Counted from the first letter of the stretch, positions 43,640 to 55,100 are shown. The stretch is DNA of 64,000 nucleotides from Aphanomyces cochlioides (GCA_019828595.1 JAHQRK010000018.1:1302001-1366000); one strand, 5' to 3'. Numbers and translations are program-made. The notes: a model not told the origin generated them from the letters alone.

Positions 43640-44608
43640 ATGGTATTCTTTCTGGTGTTTGTGGGCATAGTTGGCGCCTCCGCCTCTGTCATCTCGTTTC
43701 CATTTACCAACGAAGCGATTGATTGGAATGCGTTTCACTCGGAGTGGTCTGAAATTGATGACGGGAGCCCACAGGTTCATGCTGAACACTCCAACCTGCG
43801 GGATTGCATGCTGTGTCGCGGCACTGTTTCTTATATTTCTGGCGTGGAGCGCCTACCAAACTTTTCATGCCCAGCGCTGTATGCTGGCGTTGATTTAACC
43901 TGCTCGTGGCTCGCACGCAACAAATCAACCTCAACCTGCAACAAACTCACTGACGAAGTACCACGCATCAAGGACTTGTTGCGCCAACAGCGGAGTGTCA
44001 CCAAGATTTGCCGAACCGATTTGCCATTCTGTGGTAAGAAGCACGGTGCTGAGATGGAAGCTTCACGCAGTTTGGCGTCTGCCGAGGTGGAATCTGATAC
44101 CAAACGTGGAAAGCATTGCTCGGCGAAGTGTGCTCGCTGCTGGATTGCTGTCAAGTACGTGAACGCCTCCCGTCGAATCCGAGACCTGCCTGAAAAGGCC
44201 ATTGAAGTTGGCACGGATGTGATTTGCAAGCGAGGTCGTCGTCACCGCCATGGATGTCACGAACTAGCACGGCATGTGCCTGAAATGGTCAAGGGATTGA
44301 AGAATGGCTCGTCGGCATTGTCTGTGTGCCGTCGACTGCATTATTGCCCATGCCGTCCACACGATATTGACAATCTCTACCATGCTGATGAATTTCGTCA
44401 TTCAATCATGTGGCCACGGGGCGAAGATACGACAGCTGCACACAGTACAGCCCACGCCAGTCGTGCTGAGACTGATTCAACGAACGTGTTGGCGATTGCA
44501 TGCCTCGTGCTGGCGCTTGTGGCCATCGTTGGCATGACTAGTCTGTGTGTCCGTCGCGCCAATTTGGATGCGACTGGAGCCTACATTGCTGTGCCTCATG
44601 AAGAATAG
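43640..44608 (+). CDS. Type I membrane protein with two saposin-B-like domains
   Basis: 322 residues. Signal peptide MVFFLVFVGIVGASASVISF. First Cys-rich domain: CMLCRGTVSYIS ... CSWLARNKSTSTCNKL ... VTKICRTDLPFC. Second: CARCWIAVKYVN ... VICKRGRRHRHGCHELARHV ... ALSVCRRLHYC. Both show the saposin-B spacing C-x2-C, a central C-x(10)-C-like pair and a final C-x5-C, expected to form three disulfides and a lipid-interacting helical bundle. One transmembrane segment, LAIACLVLALVAIVGMTSL, lies near the C-terminus, followed by a short cytoplasmic tail. The open frame extends upstream to 43454 but the signal peptide fixes the start. Family membership is by Cys pattern; a membrane-anchored double saposin protein is not one I know by name. 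Confidence 0.7.
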   Translation: MVFFLVFVGIVGASASVISFPFTNEAIDWNAFHSEWSEIDDGSPQVHAEHSNLRDCMLCRGTVSYISGVERLPNFSCPALYAGVDLTCSWLARNKSTSTCNKLTDEVPRIKDLLRQQRSVTKICRTDLPFCGKKHGAEMEASRSLASAEVESDTKRGKHCSAKCARCWIAVKYVNASRRIRDLPEKAIEVGTDVICKRGRRHRHGCHELARHVPEMVKGLKNGSSALSVCRRLHYCPCRPHDIDNLYHADEFRHSIMWPRGEDTTAAHSTAHASRAETDSTNVLAIACLVLALVAIVGMTSLCVRRANLDATGAYIAVPHEE

Positions 44609-44804
44609 TATATTTTTCTTGCACAGAAAATGCTAAAATTGAAGATTGGATTTCTCCGGAGTGAGATTAGGAATGTGTTTTACATGTGTTTTTCCCATGT
44701 ATCTTTTAATGCACCTATGAAACGAACTACGATCCAACGCACATTCGTCGGAAATGTCGACTTTGCAGTCGTCGGAGTCGTTTCTTATTCTTCAATTTGA
44801 TCCG

Positions 44805-45728
44805 ATGGCGTCAAGTGCGGCTCTCCACGTGCTCTCGTCGCCAGACTTGCTGCGCTACGCTGCGTTATTCCAAGATGGCTTGTACGAAGATATGCTGCCA
44901 TTCAGTGGCTGGTTTGCACCAGATACCAACCAAAGCTTTGATCGACTTCTCAATGCCATGGACCTTTTTCATCCCTTCTGGGAACCCACATTCACTACTT
45001 GGTACAAGCAGTTCGACAAATCGCGTTTATGTGTGCTCTTTCGCTTGCTACCGCGAATGCTCCAAGTGGTTGCTCTCGAAGCTGCCGTGTCTGGTCGAAT
45101 AGCTGTTCTGCAGTACATGCTCGCTCAGGGATTACTCGATGGTCTCAGTGTTCATTGGAACAATTTAGCTGCTGCATTTGGTCAATCTTTAGTAATGGCT
45201 TTCTTCGACGAGCACAAGTACCCAGGTTGCGACAAGATGGCATTGGACCGCGCAGCCGAAAGTGGACATTTGAGTGTGGTGCAATATTTGCTTGCCAAAG
45301 ATGACCCATCGCCTTGTGCGCTTAACTTGGCCGCCAAGCATGGCCACGAGAATGTCGTCCGTCTTTTGCATGAATCAAACGCTCCTTGTACAACATTCGC
45401 AATGGACTGGGCTGCGAAAGAGGGACATTTGGATATTGTGAAGTTTCTACACAACGAGAGATCAGAAGGCTGCACGGCCCAAGCCATGTCGTGGGCAGCT
45501 GCAAATGGACATTTGGATATTGTGAGCTTCCTACACTACCATCGGTCTGAGGGATGCACTCGACAAGCTCTCATCAAGGCAGCTGAGAATGACCATATTG
45601 ACGTCGTCAAGTTTTTTGTCGAGCATCGGCGAGAAGGTTGCATAATTAAGGCGAGGGCAGCAGCTGCTCAAAGGGGCCGTGTTCAAGTTGCGAGCTTTCT
45701 GACTCATGTTGCTGGTGTCGCTCATTGA
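44805..45728 (+). CDS. Ankyrin-repeat protein
   Basis: 307 residues, intronless. N-terminal non-repeat part MASSAALHVLSSPDLLRYAA ... MLPFSGWFAPDTNQSFDRLL, then ankyrin repeats of the oomycete type: DRAAESGHLSVVQYLLAKDD, NLAAKHGHENVVRLLHESNA, DWAAKEGHLDIVKFLHNERS, SWAAANGHLDIVSFLHYHRS, KAAENDHIDVVKFFVEHRRE. A paralogue with the same architecture starts at 48584; aligning the two supports this ATG (an earlier in-frame ATG is at 44754). Likely a cytoplasmic protein-interaction scaffold. Confidence 0.88.
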   Translation: MASSAALHVLSSPDLLRYAALFQDGLYEDMLPFSGWFAPDTNQSFDRLLNAMDLFHPFWEPTFTTWYKQFDKSRLCVLFRLLPRMLQVVALEAAVSGRIAVLQYMLAQGLLDGLSVHWNNLAAAFGQSLVMAFFDEHKYPGCDKMALDRAAESGHLSVVQYLLAKDDPSPCALNLAAKHGHENVVRLLHESNAPCTTFAMDWAAKEGHLDIVKFLHNERSEGCTAQAMSWAAANGHLDIVSFLHYHRSEGCTRQALIKAAENDHIDVVKFFVEHRREGCIIKARAAAAQRGRVQVASFLTHVAGVAH

Positions 45729-46865
45729 CCATGATATGTTTGGTGTCTCTGCTCCATAAAGACAGCCTTTGTTGTGTAGTGCTGTGTCGGAAAGAACTGT
45801 TTTCTCACAAGGTGTGAACTCAGCTAATGTATTTAGTCAATCAATGCGTTAGAGTGTCCATCAAGGATCGTGAATGAATAAGTGATGTTTGATGTCTTGA
45901 CCATGTTGGGTCATACCCTGTGCTGCGAATTCTCAAGCACCTGAATGGAATCACGAACTTTCCGTGACGCACACCTGAGCTTCCAACATTTATACCAACA
46001 CTTGCTCAAAGAGATTGCTATTTTTCGCGACGCCTGACGTCTTGCTTTGAATCAATAACCAACTGTCAGAGTGATGTGCTTCCATCTCGTCAGGAAAGCT
46101 CAATCCATGGCGAATAAACAAGAGCCAACGATAGAATCTTGTGCAAGCATCAGTTTTGTCCGATTGTGGATTCTGAGCGCGAGCGAAGAGTGCCAAGGGC
46201 GCGTAGGACTTGCCTGTTGTGTTGTGTAAGCAGACAAAGAGCTGCAAGGTTTGACGTTGATAAAGATTTTGTTGGATCACAATATCGTGTTTTTCCCTAA
46301 TTATTGTGTGTTGTTTTGCACGAAGGGCATTCTCTCCGTCCAAAACAACTCAAAGATTTGGCTCTCGCTGTCAATCCCCTGCAAACTACAATGAACGTTC
46401 AATCGCAGTGAAATGTAAATGCCTTCTTCAGCAACGCACAAGTATATCATGAGCTGTCTGATCACGTGAAGATACCTCACTCATTTGCAAGATGTGAATT
46501 GTCGATGTCGTCTTTTTGTTGTCGACAGATTATCCGTCAAACGACGTCAAAGTTTGATGAACTACAAAAATTCGCGACAGTTCGTTCCACTTCTCCCCTA
46601 AGAGAAGCTCTATACTCCTTGAGTTGTGTGTGCGGTAAGAAAAATGTAGTGCGAGAGTCATTACCCGCACTAATGGTGAAACATCTGGCACATCACCATG
46701 CAGAAAGAATCTTGACAAGGGCTCTGGAATTCCATCACTTGCTGCTGCGCTTTTTTACAGATTGGACTCAAATTCAGTGTGTAGAATTCTCCGAGTATCA
46801 CGAAACGAGATGTTTACAAGTTAAAGCACACCCAAGAGCAACTCACACTACAGTGAAAAGATGTA
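45729..46865. other. Spacer between ankyrin paralogues, weak open frames
   Basis: A minus-strand frame of 117 residues (45990-46343, MDGENALRAKQHTIIREKHD) and a plus-strand frame (46466-46885) exist. The first could be a small gene but shows no motif; the second ends inside the MITE repeat. Neither is called. Confidence 0.35.
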
Positions 46866-47444
46866 CAGTGATCCGGGAAATATAAGACCACAGGTTATTC
46901 TTCGCTGATTGGACAATTTCAAGCTGAACACCGACTCCATATACTGTAATAAATTTTAACCTGTTAAATTGCATATTGCATTTGGAAAAAGACGAAGAAA
47001 CTTGTATTGGATAAATATGTAAGACTTCATATACTATGAAAATTGCTAAAAATGAAGAATTACACATATGTGTCATGTGATCCATCGAAAGTCTTCAGTG
47101 CTGTTGAAGAAACATGGAAAACTCTATAATTTTATATTTGGTGCATTCATTTTGAAGATGTGTCATTGAATCATTGAACAATGTATCATCCCATTTGCAT
47201 ATCGTTTCTTTGAAAATAATGCCTGTATTTTCAACAACAACTTACCCTTCTTCTACGACAGCACTTAAAACCTTTAGCTTATTTAGGAGCACCGTAGTTT
47301 ACTTGTGTTTGCGCGTTTATCTGGCGATGAAACGATGGTTGACCTCCGGTCATATTTATTTCTTGTTAAAATTAATACGATTCATTTTCACGGTTCAATA
47401 GAGGGTTAGGGTTTGTTGATGGTCTTATATTTCCCGGATCGCTG
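46866..47444. mobile_element. TA-flanked MITE, pogo/Tc1 type
   Basis: 579 bp with 25-bp inverted repeats beginning CAG(T/C)GATCCGGGAAATATAA (one mismatch) and TA on both sides. A CAG start and TA duplication are typical of pogo/Tigger elements. No transposase. Confidence 0.85.
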
Positions 47445-48583
47445 TAGTCAAATCAAATTCATTTGCATGATGCGAGCGCATCTTCGTTGAGAGAGCAAAT
47501 GTCTCCGCAACGAGAATGCGCTCGCTTTCAAGGATAGGCATTTCATAGATAATCGTCACAGTTTTGAAGATAGATTATGAGATTTCTCCACTCCAGAAAG
47601 ATAATTTAATTCGCAAGCCTGTTTATGAGAGCCCTGCTTGATTTCTTTATCTGCAGTGGTGATATGGCTCAGCGTATATGTCAATACAATTATTGTCTGA
47701 TTGACTCAAAATTTCCGAACCTGGCTGAAATCGATCAAACTTTGAATCAATCACCAAATCGAACCAGCCAATCAGCGTCCAGAATTTGTTTAAACACACA
47801 CAAAACACACCAACACACACACACATTAATTCATGTACCTTCCGATTATACGTGAATTCACTATTGCCAGATTGATTACACAAATTTCGTCGATTTTGAT
47901 CAAAACTGTAAATTTGGACGAAAAAGACAATACCTTACGGATACACTTTGCCAATTTTTTGCGTTCTGTAAATTTAAAATAATTTTTCATAATAAAATAA
48001 AGCTGCGGGGACTCATTTACAAGAGTGTAGATGTTTAAAACACATCTAACGAATAATTTGTATGAGGGTTTAAAACAGTGCGGGGTTATAGTAAAGTAGT
48101 GCCCAGTATCAGTCAGTGTTCACTTTCCGATCTGTTGGGCTTGCTAATATTATCCGAAGTTGGACCTCGGATCGTCCAGCAATGCCTTGCTGCCGATGGA
48201 TTGCACAAGGATGATAGCCCAGCATTGCGATTTAAATTCAATCATGCAAGTCATTCATTTGGAGACCCTCAACCAAGCAGATTTTGAAATAATTTGGCAT
48301 CCGATATGAAAATTTGGCAAGGATGATCGGCGTCGTGAAGTGCTGTCGGGCGAGTTGAGATATTCAAATTTTCAAAAACTCACTATTTGTCCCAACCCTG
48401 TTGGTCCCAAAACACACTTTCCGGTGTTTTTCCCGTGTTGTTTGAGTGTTTACCTCCCCAACCCTGACTTTAACCCACGAAACACTGTAGACTGATTTGC
48501 GCGGGCGTCGCAAATTCGGTTCGATCCATCATAGGACCCGAGTGGTAATTTTCAATTGTCTTCATACTTTTCAATTTGCAAGC
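47445..48583. other. AT-rich spacer with a CA microsatellite
   Basis: No gene. (CA)-rich tract at about 47792-47826. The open frame 48078-48287 has no recognisable features. Confidence 0.45.
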
Positions 48584-49498
48584 ATGTCCCCAAGTGCCTC
48601 CCTCAGCGTTTTCTCGTCGCCCGATTTGTTTCAATGTCTTACCGCCTTCCAGGGTGGACTGCACTCAGACATGCTTCCATTCAACGGCTGGTTCGCCCCA
48701 GATATAAACCAAACGTTTGACAGACTCGTCCAAGCCATGGAAGTCCTTCATCCATACTGGGAACCGACAATGTCTGCATGGTACCAGCAATACGGGACGT
48801 CCCGATTGAAGTTGCTCTTTCAATGCCTCCCCTCCATGGCCCCTGTGGTTGCCCTAGAAGCAGTTGCCTCTGGACGGGTTGTCGTATTGGATTTCTTGCA
48901 CACCAATGGAGTATTGGATGAGAGCAACGTCCATTTGAACAACCTGGCTGCTGCGTTGGGTCAGCAACTTGTCATGGTTTTCCTCGACGAGCATGATTAT
49001 CCCAGCTACGATAAATTAGCTTTGGACCGCGCTGCCGAGAGAGGACATTTGAGCGTGGTGCAATACCTACTCACCAAACAATGCCCGTCATCATGTTCGC
49101 TCAACCTGGCGGCCAAATATGGCCATGAAGATGTCGTCCGATTATTGCACGAAGCACACGCTCCCTGCACAACTTTTGCCATGGATTGGGCTGCGAAAGA
49201 TGGCCATTTGAACATTGTCAAGTTCCTCCACACCAACAGGAGCGAAGGCTGCACATGCCAAGCCATGTCATGGGCAGCTGCCAATGGACATTTGGATGTT
49301 GTGAGCTTTCTTCACAACAACCGTTCGGAGGGATGCACGCGGCAAGCCGTCGTGAAAGCTGCTGAGAATGGTCACATGAGCGTCGTCAAGTTCCTGGTCG
49401 AGCATCGACGCGAAGGCTTGATTGAGAAAGCAAGGGAAGCAGCAACTCGAAGGGGCCATACACACATCGCTGCATATTTAGCTGAGATTCCGGCGTAA
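48584..49498 (+). CDS. Ankyrin-repeat protein, paralogue of 44805-45728
   Basis: 304 residues, intronless, same architecture as its neighbour: MSPSASLSVFSSPDLFQCLT, MLPFNGWFAPDINQTFDRLV, then repeats DRAAERGHLSVVQYLLTKQC, NLAAKYGHEDVVRLLHEAHA, DWAAKDGHLNIVKFLHTNRS, SWAAANGHLDVVSFLHNNRS and KAAENGHMSVVKFLVEHRRE. The repeats align one to one with the upstream gene and are more alike between genes than within a gene, so the whole gene was duplicated in tandem. Confidence 0.88.
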   Translation: MSPSASLSVFSSPDLFQCLTAFQGGLHSDMLPFNGWFAPDINQTFDRLVQAMEVLHPYWEPTMSAWYQQYGTSRLKLLFQCLPSMAPVVALEAVASGRVVVLDFLHTNGVLDESNVHLNNLAAALGQQLVMVFLDEHDYPSYDKLALDRAAERGHLSVVQYLLTKQCPSSCSLNLAAKYGHEDVVRLLHEAHAPCTTFAMDWAAKDGHLNIVKFLHTNRSEGCTCQAMSWAAANGHLDVVSFLHNNRSEGCTRQAVVKAAENGHMSVVKFLVEHRREGLIEKAREAATRRGHTHIAAYLAEIPA

Positions 49499-49949
49499 GA
49501 CTTACCTCAATCAAGGAACTGTTACTGTAAATATGTCGGAGGGATTAAGCCATGATAACAACCACAGGGTCCACGTCTTGCAACATGGAGAGGCAGCCTT
49601 CCCCTGCAGCATGCCTTCCCGCTGGCAGTTTGATCGATTTTTAACTTAACGATCGTCAGTGCCTCAGTGATTGCATGCATTCCCCCCGTCGGGAGATGAG
49701 AGAATGTTCTCCATCATCTCGTCAACAGAAGCATTTCAAATTGTCTACAGTTCCTCTCGCTGATTGAAGCTACTCATGCTAAAACGAATTCCAGTAGGTT
49801 CAGTTTGAAAGGCGACGAGATTGTGCACTTGATGGATTCCCCATCCAACGGCCAAAGAGAAGACAGGTACCGTTTTGCATTGCCGATCGTGAAGCTGTCA
49901 TCCCCACCGTGCTTTGCACGTTCGTCGATGCATTCATGAATTCAACTCG
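49499..49949. other. Spacer upstream of the PX gene
   Basis: No gene or repeat recognised. Confidence 0.4.
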
Positions 49950-50399
49950 ATGTCTCTACTTCTGCTTCAGACAAGTGTCCTTGGCGCGCTTCACGATGGA
50001 TCTCATACGACGTACGTGATTCAAGTGAGAGAGCACAACGGCCGTGGAATCGCCACTGTTCGACGGCGCTACTCGGCATATGTTGCGCTGCGGAAATATG
50101 CACTGCGTCACTTGACAAGCTGCGCCTGTGGAACACCGTGCCTTTTGCAACCCATCCTCCGCGACGTTTTCATCGAGATGGAAACCGACACTTTCTTTGT
50201 TCTCAATACCGACCGGCTCATCCAGCACCGTGTGGCCAGCATGCACTACTTCCTTCAGAGACTACACAATGAATTGGCCAAAGCACCACCGAAACTTGTC
50301 ATTCGTAGCGAAGCCCAAGGTTGCAAAGCCACCGCTTTGATTAAGAGCTACATTGGAGCTCTCCCCAGTTTATACGATAAATACTATTTACATCAATAG
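49950..50399 (+). CDS. PX-domain protein, small
   Basis: 149 residues from ATG 49950 (MSLLLLQTSVLGALHDGSHT). The phosphoinositide-binding PX pattern is present: TTYVIQVREHNG (beta strands), VRRRYSAYVALRKYALRHL with the basic R-R-R-Y-S that contacts the phosphate, and a helical end LIQHRVASMHYFLQRLHNEL. The Pro-rich loop is short. Nothing else follows, so it is a stand-alone PX module, probably membrane-recruited to endosomes. The frame before the ATG has no other ATG. Confidence 0.72.
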   Translation: MSLLLLQTSVLGALHDGSHTTYVIQVREHNGRGIATVRRRYSAYVALRKYALRHLTSCACGTPCLLQPILRDVFIEMETDTFFVLNTDRLIQHRVASMHYFLQRLHNELAKAPPKLVIRSEAQGCKATALIKSYIGALPSLYDKYYLHQ

Positions 50400-50708
50400 A
50401 TTCCATCACGACCATCCATCTAATCTACTTGGCAGCCAGCCAGAGGCAACAGGCAAAAATCCACGTAACTCGAGCTTTGATAACTCTCCTTTTGGAGCCG
50501 CAATGTGCTGGGGTATGGGCGACATCGAGGCAGAGTCTTCACCTTAAATACAGAAATGAACGACGACAAATGGAACAATGACGAAGGCGAAATTCCCATC
50601 TTCATCATTGTCACTGTATGAGAACGATGCGACCGAGGCACATTGTCGCACTGGAGTGCAGTCGATGGAACAATAAAGTCCATGGGTCTGGCGAACTGCA
50701 AGCAGTTT
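50400..50708. other. Short spacer before the Gypsy element
   Basis: A possible small exon MNDDKWNNDEGEIPIFIIVT (50556-50615) is followed by a GTATGA donor and a TGCAG acceptor; the next in-frame piece, VDGTIKSMGLANCKQF, runs into the LTR at 50709. The Gypsy element may have landed in a gene here; weak. Confidence 0.3.
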
Positions 50709-50910
50709 TGTAAGGGGACGTGACACCCTTACTACAAGAGCCCTCAATACAAGGACAAGATCTGGGATCTTGTCGTTTCGCCACGACAGCGATGAAAGAT
50801 CGCGTGGTAGTTTCGAAACCACTTAGATGTTAAGCGATAACTCTAATGTCACTCTTAAATTTGCGAAGTATCGGGCTTGTCTCTACTTCCTCTGCACAAG
50901 CCCCGTTACA
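50709..50910 (+). repeat. 5' LTR of Gypsy element
   Basis: 202 bp, bounded by TGTAAGG and GTTACA; preceded by target duplication AGTTT. Confidence 0.95.
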
Positions 50911-50944
50911 CCTGGTAGCACTCTAGTTTGTTCAAGGACCCAGC

Positions 50945-52125
50945 ATGGCGTTCGAATATGCAACCTACTTCACCGACGGACATCGGGTGACCCTAGAAGG
51001 CCTCCGCGATCTTATGGGAGATGACAACCTGGCGATTATGTTGTCTGATCGTCCCGAGCAACATTTACTCAACCTGGTGGAAGTTATTGGGCGCTATGCT
51101 GACTCCGCTCGCGCAGAAGAACATGCGCGCAGCTTGGCTCGGATTAGCCAGCTGGAAAGCGAAACTCGAGAGTTGAAAACCTCTCGAGTGGAACTCGAAG
51201 GCCAGGTCATCTCGCTCACTGCAGCGAAAGCCCTCCTGGAAGAGTCCCTTCGACAAATGTATGATGGCCATGAAGTAGATTCTGACAGAGCCAATTCCCA
51301 GCGTCAAGTTACAAACAAAGGCGTCAAATTGGACGTGGCAAAGTTCAGTGGCCAAGACTCGGATCATGTCTTTCGATGGCTCCTTCAAGTCACCATTGCA
51401 GCGGACGCACTGAACATCACCCAAGAATCTCTGAAGATGGCATTCGCGATGTCCCATCTCAAGGGGCGAGCTGAAGCTTGGGCTTATTCGCTGCGTATGG
51501 CGGATTCAAATTACTTTCCAACGTTTGCGGCATTCTCGTCCCAACTCAAGAAAGTATTTTTACCCCCAAACAGCGATTTCCGTCACCGCTCGCGCTTCCT
51601 GAGCGCGACTCAAGGGAAGTCGACGATCCGTGAATTCGTCCATGAACTGCGCTATCTTCACGCCTGCATCACGGATGAAACCTCCTTACCCGAAGCTACG
51701 CAAGTGACCGTGTTTATGAAGGTCTCAATAAAGGCCCAGCAAGGACCGAGCTGTTCCGCCAATACCCGAAGACCGTTGAGCAGACCGTTAGCATGGCGCA
51801 CTCCGAAGATTTTTAGCAATCCATGGCACGCGCCGATCCGTTGGAATCTGCCGACATGGATGTATTTTCCATACAACAAGAAGCCGCACAGATAGAACGA
51901 CGCTGTTACGAGTGTGGCCGAGCTGGCCATTTCGCACGAGACTGTGCCTTGCGCAACGAAGCGCGCCGCTCGGGCACGCTACCGCGATATGAGCGTTCCA
52001 CTCGTTCCCGAGACACCTCTCCATCCCAACGCCCCAACGCGTTTTTCCGCCGCAATCGCGCTCCCCACAACTGGGGCCGCGTAGAGTTCACAGCTCCCAC
52101 TCAGGGAAAAGGCAGTACCCAGTAG
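50945..52125 (+). pseudogene. Gypsy Gag with zinc knuckle, frameshifted
   Basis: Starts MAFEYATYFTDGHRVTLEGL 34 bp after the LTR. A coiled coil (about residues 55-115) and the Retrotrans_gag region (KLDVAKFSGQDSDHVFRWLL, GRAEAWAYSLRM, FREFVHEL-like IREFVHELRYLHA) follow. Near 51718 one base is missing relative to the continuing frame (EGLNKGPARTELFRQYPK), and a TAG at 51808 interrupts EDF-QSMARADP. The CCHC knuckle CYECGRAGHFARDC lies at about 51903-51944, then an RS/PN-rich basic tail to the stop at 52125. Confidence 0.85.
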
Positions 52126-52187
52126 GCGCGAGGCGACCTACTGGGGCAAGATTAGGCTTCCCATATGACCGTGGTGGGGATACACGG

Positions 52188-55100
52188 TTGGGCGGCCTAG
52201 CCTCCGGCACTCTCCTGTGCCAAATCCGACAACAAGTGGACATGTTATCATTTGAGATCCCTATCCCCGGGTTCTCACGTGATCTGAAAGTATTGATCGA
52301 CTGTGGCGCCTCAGAGAATTACGCGCGGCGCCAGTCAATGGAAATGAACGCACCCCTGCTGACGGCAGCGGTCGCGGCTAGTGACGACCAAGCAAAGGTC
52401 AACGTAAAGATGGCGGACGGGAAGGTTATCGTCGCGCCCCGAATTTTGATTACCCTACGAACAAGGGTCGGCCCGTTTGAAGCCGACGAAGACTACTACG
52501 TCATTGATCTGGATGAGCGCTGGGACCTCATCCTTGGTATGCGCTGGCTCGAGAAGCACCAACCTCTGATCAATTGGACGTCCAAGACTATGCACAAGGC
52601 GCCCTCGACAGCATTGGATTCCCCTTTGGGAGTGATGAGTAATGAGCTCACTTCCGACCCCACGAGAGTCTCGCAGTTTACCACGCGAGATGTGGCGACG
52701 GATTCCGCATGCGTCCCGCGCCCCACAGGCCCTGCACGTACTGCTGTCGACATGCTGAGCAGGCCAGCCGATTTTGACAACGATGGCATTGGAGAAGCCA
52801 TGTCAAGCGAGATTGACGACGACGCCTGGGACGTCTGTCATGTTATTCAATCAGGAGCGCCAGCAACACTCGACTCTGCGACTGATACGATGGCTCTGTC
52901 TGCCTTACACGACGCAGACTCGTATTATGTGGACGAGGAAACTCGTCGAAACACAATTTTCAACGTCCTCCAATCACGGAGATTCTCCGATGTGAGATCC
53001 ACCCGACGCTCCAAGCGCCACCAAGGCGCAATAGGCCGGGTCGATGCCGAAGACCTTATCCTCAATTACTGCAACCTGCAGGATCTGCCCCAGACGGGCG
53101 AAGAAATCGTGAAGCTCCCCGAAATGGATTATTGCGCTTTTGAGAGCGCGCTCCGATCGCATGAGATCGTGAGCATCGCCGTCATATATGCGATGGACGA
53201 GTTACAGCTGGCGACATCATCGACACTCGACCCCGCAGTCGCGGACGCGCATGGCACGTCGACTTACGACCAACATTGGGATGCCCTCCGTGCGTCCCCC
53301 TTTTTCGATCTCCTGCGGGAATTTGCTGATGTATTTCCCGAGGAAGTTCCCCCATCCCTGCCCCGAGATAAGGGCGTCAGACATGAGATTGACCTGACAC
53401 CAGGAACGAAGTGGTGTGTCACGCGCCAATGGCCCTTGCCTAGAGAACAAGTCGAGCACATTGACGCCTTCTTCGAAAAGCGTCGACAAGCTGGCCACGT
53501 CAGGCCCAGTACCTCACCACATTCCAGTCCGACATTCTGTGTGAAGAAAGCCACAGGCGGCTGGCGTATCGTCCACGCCTACAACAAGTTGAACGCTGCG
53601 ACTATCCCCGCACAGACGCCGATTCCCCGCAAAGACGTCATTATCGACAGCATGGCCGGTTCGACCATCTTTTCCACGATCGACCTGAGAGATGGATTTT
53701 ACCAAATCCTCATGCGAATCTGCGATATTCCCAAGACTGCTGTCTCGACGCCCAGTGGAATGCTTTGGGAGTGGCTCGTGATGCCACAAGGGTTGTCAAA
53801 TGCACCCGCGACTTTCAATCGCCTGGTCACGGGCAAGCTCCGCCCGTTGCGCGACTTTGCACCATCATATTTTGACGACATTTATAGCCACAGTCGGGCC
53901 TCAGCAACGGCCTCCGACGTGGTTGTCCACCGGGACCACTTGCGTGCGGTTCTTACTGTCCTTCGCGACAATGGCCTCTTTGCAAACGTCCAGAAATGCT
54001 TATTTGGGGTTACCGAAATCCCAGTCCTCGGAGACTTCGTTGGCATCAATGGCTGTCGAGCCGACCCTTCTAAGGACGAGGCCATTGTCTCCTGGCCTCC
54101 CCCAACCACAGTAACCGAACTCCGTAGTTGGTTGGGCCTGGCCACGTATCTCCACAAGTTCTCAAAGAATTTTGCGTCAATCGCGCGACCACTTTCCCAC
54201 CTCCTTTCAAAGGACGTCCCCTGGGTCTGGTCGCCTGATTGCTAGGCTGCATTTGACGGCATCAAGCGAATCCCTGTGGAGGCTCCTATTCTGGCATTAC
54301 CTGACTTTGGCCGACCTTTTTCGGTCGTGTGTGACGCCTCCGTTCGGGGTATCGGTTGCTGTCAGATGCAAGTGGATCATCTGGGCGCTAATCGTCCGAT
54401 TTCGTATCAATCGCGTCAGCTGCGACCAGCCGAGCGCAATTACCCGGTCCACGACCTCGAGCTTCTTGCAGTTAAATATGCCCTGGTCAAGTTTCGCGTC
54501 TATCTGCTCGGCTCCAAGCCCTTTGTGGTGTACACCGGCCACGCGTCCCTCTGCTATGCGATCCAGTCGCCGCACATCTCTGAGCGCATGGCCCGGTGGC
54601 TAGCCTTCTTTGCTGAATTCAACATGACCGTCGAGTACAAACCCGGCCGCGAGAATGTCCTCGCCGACGCCTTATCCCGTCGACACCCAGATGTCTCTTC
54701 TGACCTCCACACCATCACACTGGCACATTCCGATCTGTTTGATCGCATCCGTCAAGCCTATCGCCGCGATCCTTCCTTGATGGATATCCTACGTGCCCTC
54801 GAAGGGACGGCCACCAAAACGGCCCATATTCCCCAGTTAGACCGCTACTCCCTTCGCGACGGATTACTCCTTTACACCCCAGCCCCCGCTTCAGGGCCGC
54901 GCGTCGCCGTGCCGTGTGATGCGGCCCTCCGTACCCTCATCATGTCCGAGTTCCATGACACCCCCAGTGGTGGCCATCTCGGCCGCGAGAAAACCTATCT
55001 CGCCGTAGTTCGCAACTTCTGGTGGCCCCGCATGTACAAGGGCGTCGCCCGATATGTGGCATCGTGCCCTACCTGCCAGCAGGTCAAGTCATCGCCGAGT

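Noticed and set aside
47790..47830. CA-rich tract as part of a CRISPR or satellite array
   Set aside because: Simple dinucleotide microsatellite; no spaced repeats.
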